Origin: Sclerodactyla briareus
Taxonomy: Eukaryota; Echinodermata; Holothuroidea; Dendrochirotida; Sclerodactylidae
Length of the DNA stretch: 64,000 nt
Direction of reading: 5' to 3'
Assembly (NCBI GenBank): GCA_026419785.1
Contig: JAODTK010001444.1
Location: 682,001 to 746,000 of the forward strand
The notes under the pieces were generated by a model. The model searched no databases and had not been told where the DNA came from. It worked only from the letters and a program-made list of their open reading frames with translations. Shown piece by piece: positions 62,458-64,000 of this stretch; positions within the stretch are counted from its first letter, which is position 1, and each line of letters starts with the position of its first letter. A program made the position numbers and the translations under genes.

Positions 62458-62835
62458 CAAGCCAGGAAAATAATGAGATTTCACTCATTTGTGAGTGTAT
62501 CACCACCAAAATCCTAATATTTTGTTCTTGGTATTCTACTTCACATAAAATGGCAGAAATTCTGATTGAAATTTTTCCAAAACCAAATGAAGCAGTTCTT
62601 CCGATCGCCGTAACGCAGCCTACCATGATAAACAGTGAAGGCTAGGCCTCCATGGGCTGCATATTGGGCCCAGAACCGAAATAAATGCTTGATTTAAGTT
62701 GGAAAAATCAGATTTCAATAAGAATTCCTACAATTTTTATGTGAATTAAGCCTAGAATAACAAGAACCAAACAATCAGAATTGTGGTTGGCGATAGCCGC
62801 GATACTCCCACAAGTGTTAGCAAGGCCTACCTCTA
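62458..62835. mobile_element. Foldback MITE, second unit, truncated ends
   Basis: It starts within the same end sequence ('caagccaggaaaata') and repeats the first unit at about 80-85% identity through 'gtaacgcagcc' and 'atgataaacagtgaaggc'. Its inverted right arm runs from about 62,700 to 62,825. The outermost bases of both ends are missing. The 80-codon minus-strand and 64-codon plus-strand frames are shadows of the arms. Confidence 0.75.
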
Positions 62836-63520
62836 GGTGGTAATATTTGGTGGAAATTATTTTGAATCCAGGAGAAAATTCCAATGTTCCAACTACTGTA
62901 ACCCCGCTCTCCCCTATAACTGGATGCTGTACTCAAATCATAAAAAAAGGTTACAAACATGAAGAAAATGTTTTGAAAGTTGTTCCATACAATCTAGAGG
63001 TGAAAAAATCATATACAAGTTGTTGGGAATGAAAAGAATATTCAATATGAAAATTAATGTCATTTTTGGCTAAGGCGGGTGAAAACCACAACACTCCAAA
63101 TTTTGTGAGGGGGTTTCCGTCCACCCACCGTCATTTTGACATTGGTAACTCCAGAATATAAATTGAGTGATTATATAACTGTACTGCATATCCTGCTATG
63201 CTGAGCAATTGTCCCCCCAGTAAACCTTCCTACTCGATTACAGAGGATAAATCGTAGCCCTCACTCCTTAACTCCAATGTTAAGGGACCCAAAATGGCGT
63301 CCACACAAATGAATCTTGTGGATGAAAAGGCCAGAATTTTACTGAAATTCAGGTATTTTATGTTGTCATACAGTACATTGATGAGTTAGAAGTTTCTCTT
63401 CCCAATGAGACCATATGAGGTACCTTTCCAGCTTCCAGGAGGGATGCTAGGTCTCAGTAAGTGCCAAGGCGGACAGAAACCCCCTCTGGAACAGAAACCC
63501 ACTCATTTACCCTATATATA
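62836..63520. other. Unassigned stretch
   Basis: No gene recognised; a 61-codon frame at 62,847-63,032 (+) has no motif. Confidence 0.4.
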
Positions 63521-63960
63521 GCTTCCTCATGAAAAATACGAGAAACCGTATTGACATTTTGTGAAAATCCGGTGTGTGTAGACCAGGGTTTTTTTTTTTT
63601 TTGGAAGAGAAGAAGAAAATGGTGACAATATATTACAAGATTTTGTCCATGTAGGCCTCTGAAAAAATTGAGTGCATATGAAGGTTCCTCATACTGATTC
63701 GCTGATCCCTATTGAGGTCAGGCTGAAGATCCTTTGAGTCCAACAGAGGTCAAAGTCAAAACACCTTACTTAAACGGTCAGTCCAGAATCCTGAGTCTGA
63801 TCAAGTGAACTTTGGTATAGCTTCCTTGTGAGAAGTACAAGAATCCCATTGATTTTGGTGTAGACCAGGGGTCTCTCTGATAGAAATTGGGAAATCATGA
63901 TCATTCAATATTTGTCAAATCCTGTTTGTGGACATTATAACTTGACTCACCTTGATAGAT
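63521..63960 (+). repeat. Two-unit tandem repeat, period about 295 bp
   Basis: The block at 63,521-63,680 ('atagcttcctcatga', 'attgacattttg', 'gtgtagaccaggg') returns at 63,815-63,960 ('atagcttccttgtga', 'attgattttgg', 'gtgtagaccagggg'). A T-run at 63,588-63,602 interrupts the first unit. It runs close to the window end and may continue. Confidence 0.65.
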
Positions 63961-64000
63961 AGAGATCATATTTGGTACTGTATATATATAGGCCTACAGT

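Noticed and set aside
1-64000. LTR retroelements, Polintons or virus-derived genes
   Set aside because: I looked for paired long terminal repeats, capsid, integrase and polymerase motifs and could support none.

Overview
The window is gene-poor, repeat-dense eukaryotic DNA. The clan-2 cytochrome P450, CR1-type LINEs with an esterase-like domain, tRNA-derived SINEs, many small inverted-repeat transposons and the frequent TAGGCCTA-like words fit a marine invertebrate deuterostome such as an echinoderm. That placement is an inference from repeat style, not proof. No rRNA, CRISPR, operon or intact multi-exon gene was found. Poly-C/poly-G runs and small indels are very common, so many reading frames are broken either by decay or by poor consensus quality.

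Layout. About 1-9.5 kb and 12.55-21.1 kb are two diverged copies of one long segment, probably extending to 10.66 and 24.8 kb. Each holds the same tRNA-like SINE, the same SINE/LINE tail next to an AAT/ATT microsatellite and the same CR1 LINE relic. They differ by clean insertions: a 0.5-kb (TA)n element with a hammerhead-like fold and a 5'-truncated LINE only in copy 1, and a 766-bp inverted-repeat transposon with a preserved empty site only in copy 2. From 21.5 to 24.8 kb lie a 1.3-kb transposon with a 300-bp MITE nested inside it and a 0.9-kb inverted-repeat element. From 29.3 to 35.5 kb, hAT-like ends enclose two inverted copies of a G-rich-ended transposon. From 36 to 45 kb there are simple repeats, a 90-bp tandem repeat and a CA-rich repeat family. 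At 45.8 kb lies an 85-nt poly-C tract.

The only confident protein-coding host locus is the P450 at 52.7-54.3 kb (minus strand). It spans a full-length intronless P450 from membrane anchor to C-terminus, but its frame changes about eight times. Downstream are an intact-looking tRNA SINE (55.1 kb), a 1.8-kb inverted-repeat element (57.9-59.7 kb), a LINE 3' end on the minus strand (60.4-61.5 kb) and two tandem foldback MITEs (62.0-62.8 kb). A possible first exon with an F-box-like start at 25.55 kb is weak.

Most of what can be read here is transposon history. The tandem duplication acts as a clock: elements shared by both copies predate it, and elements in one copy only postdate it (or were lost from the other).
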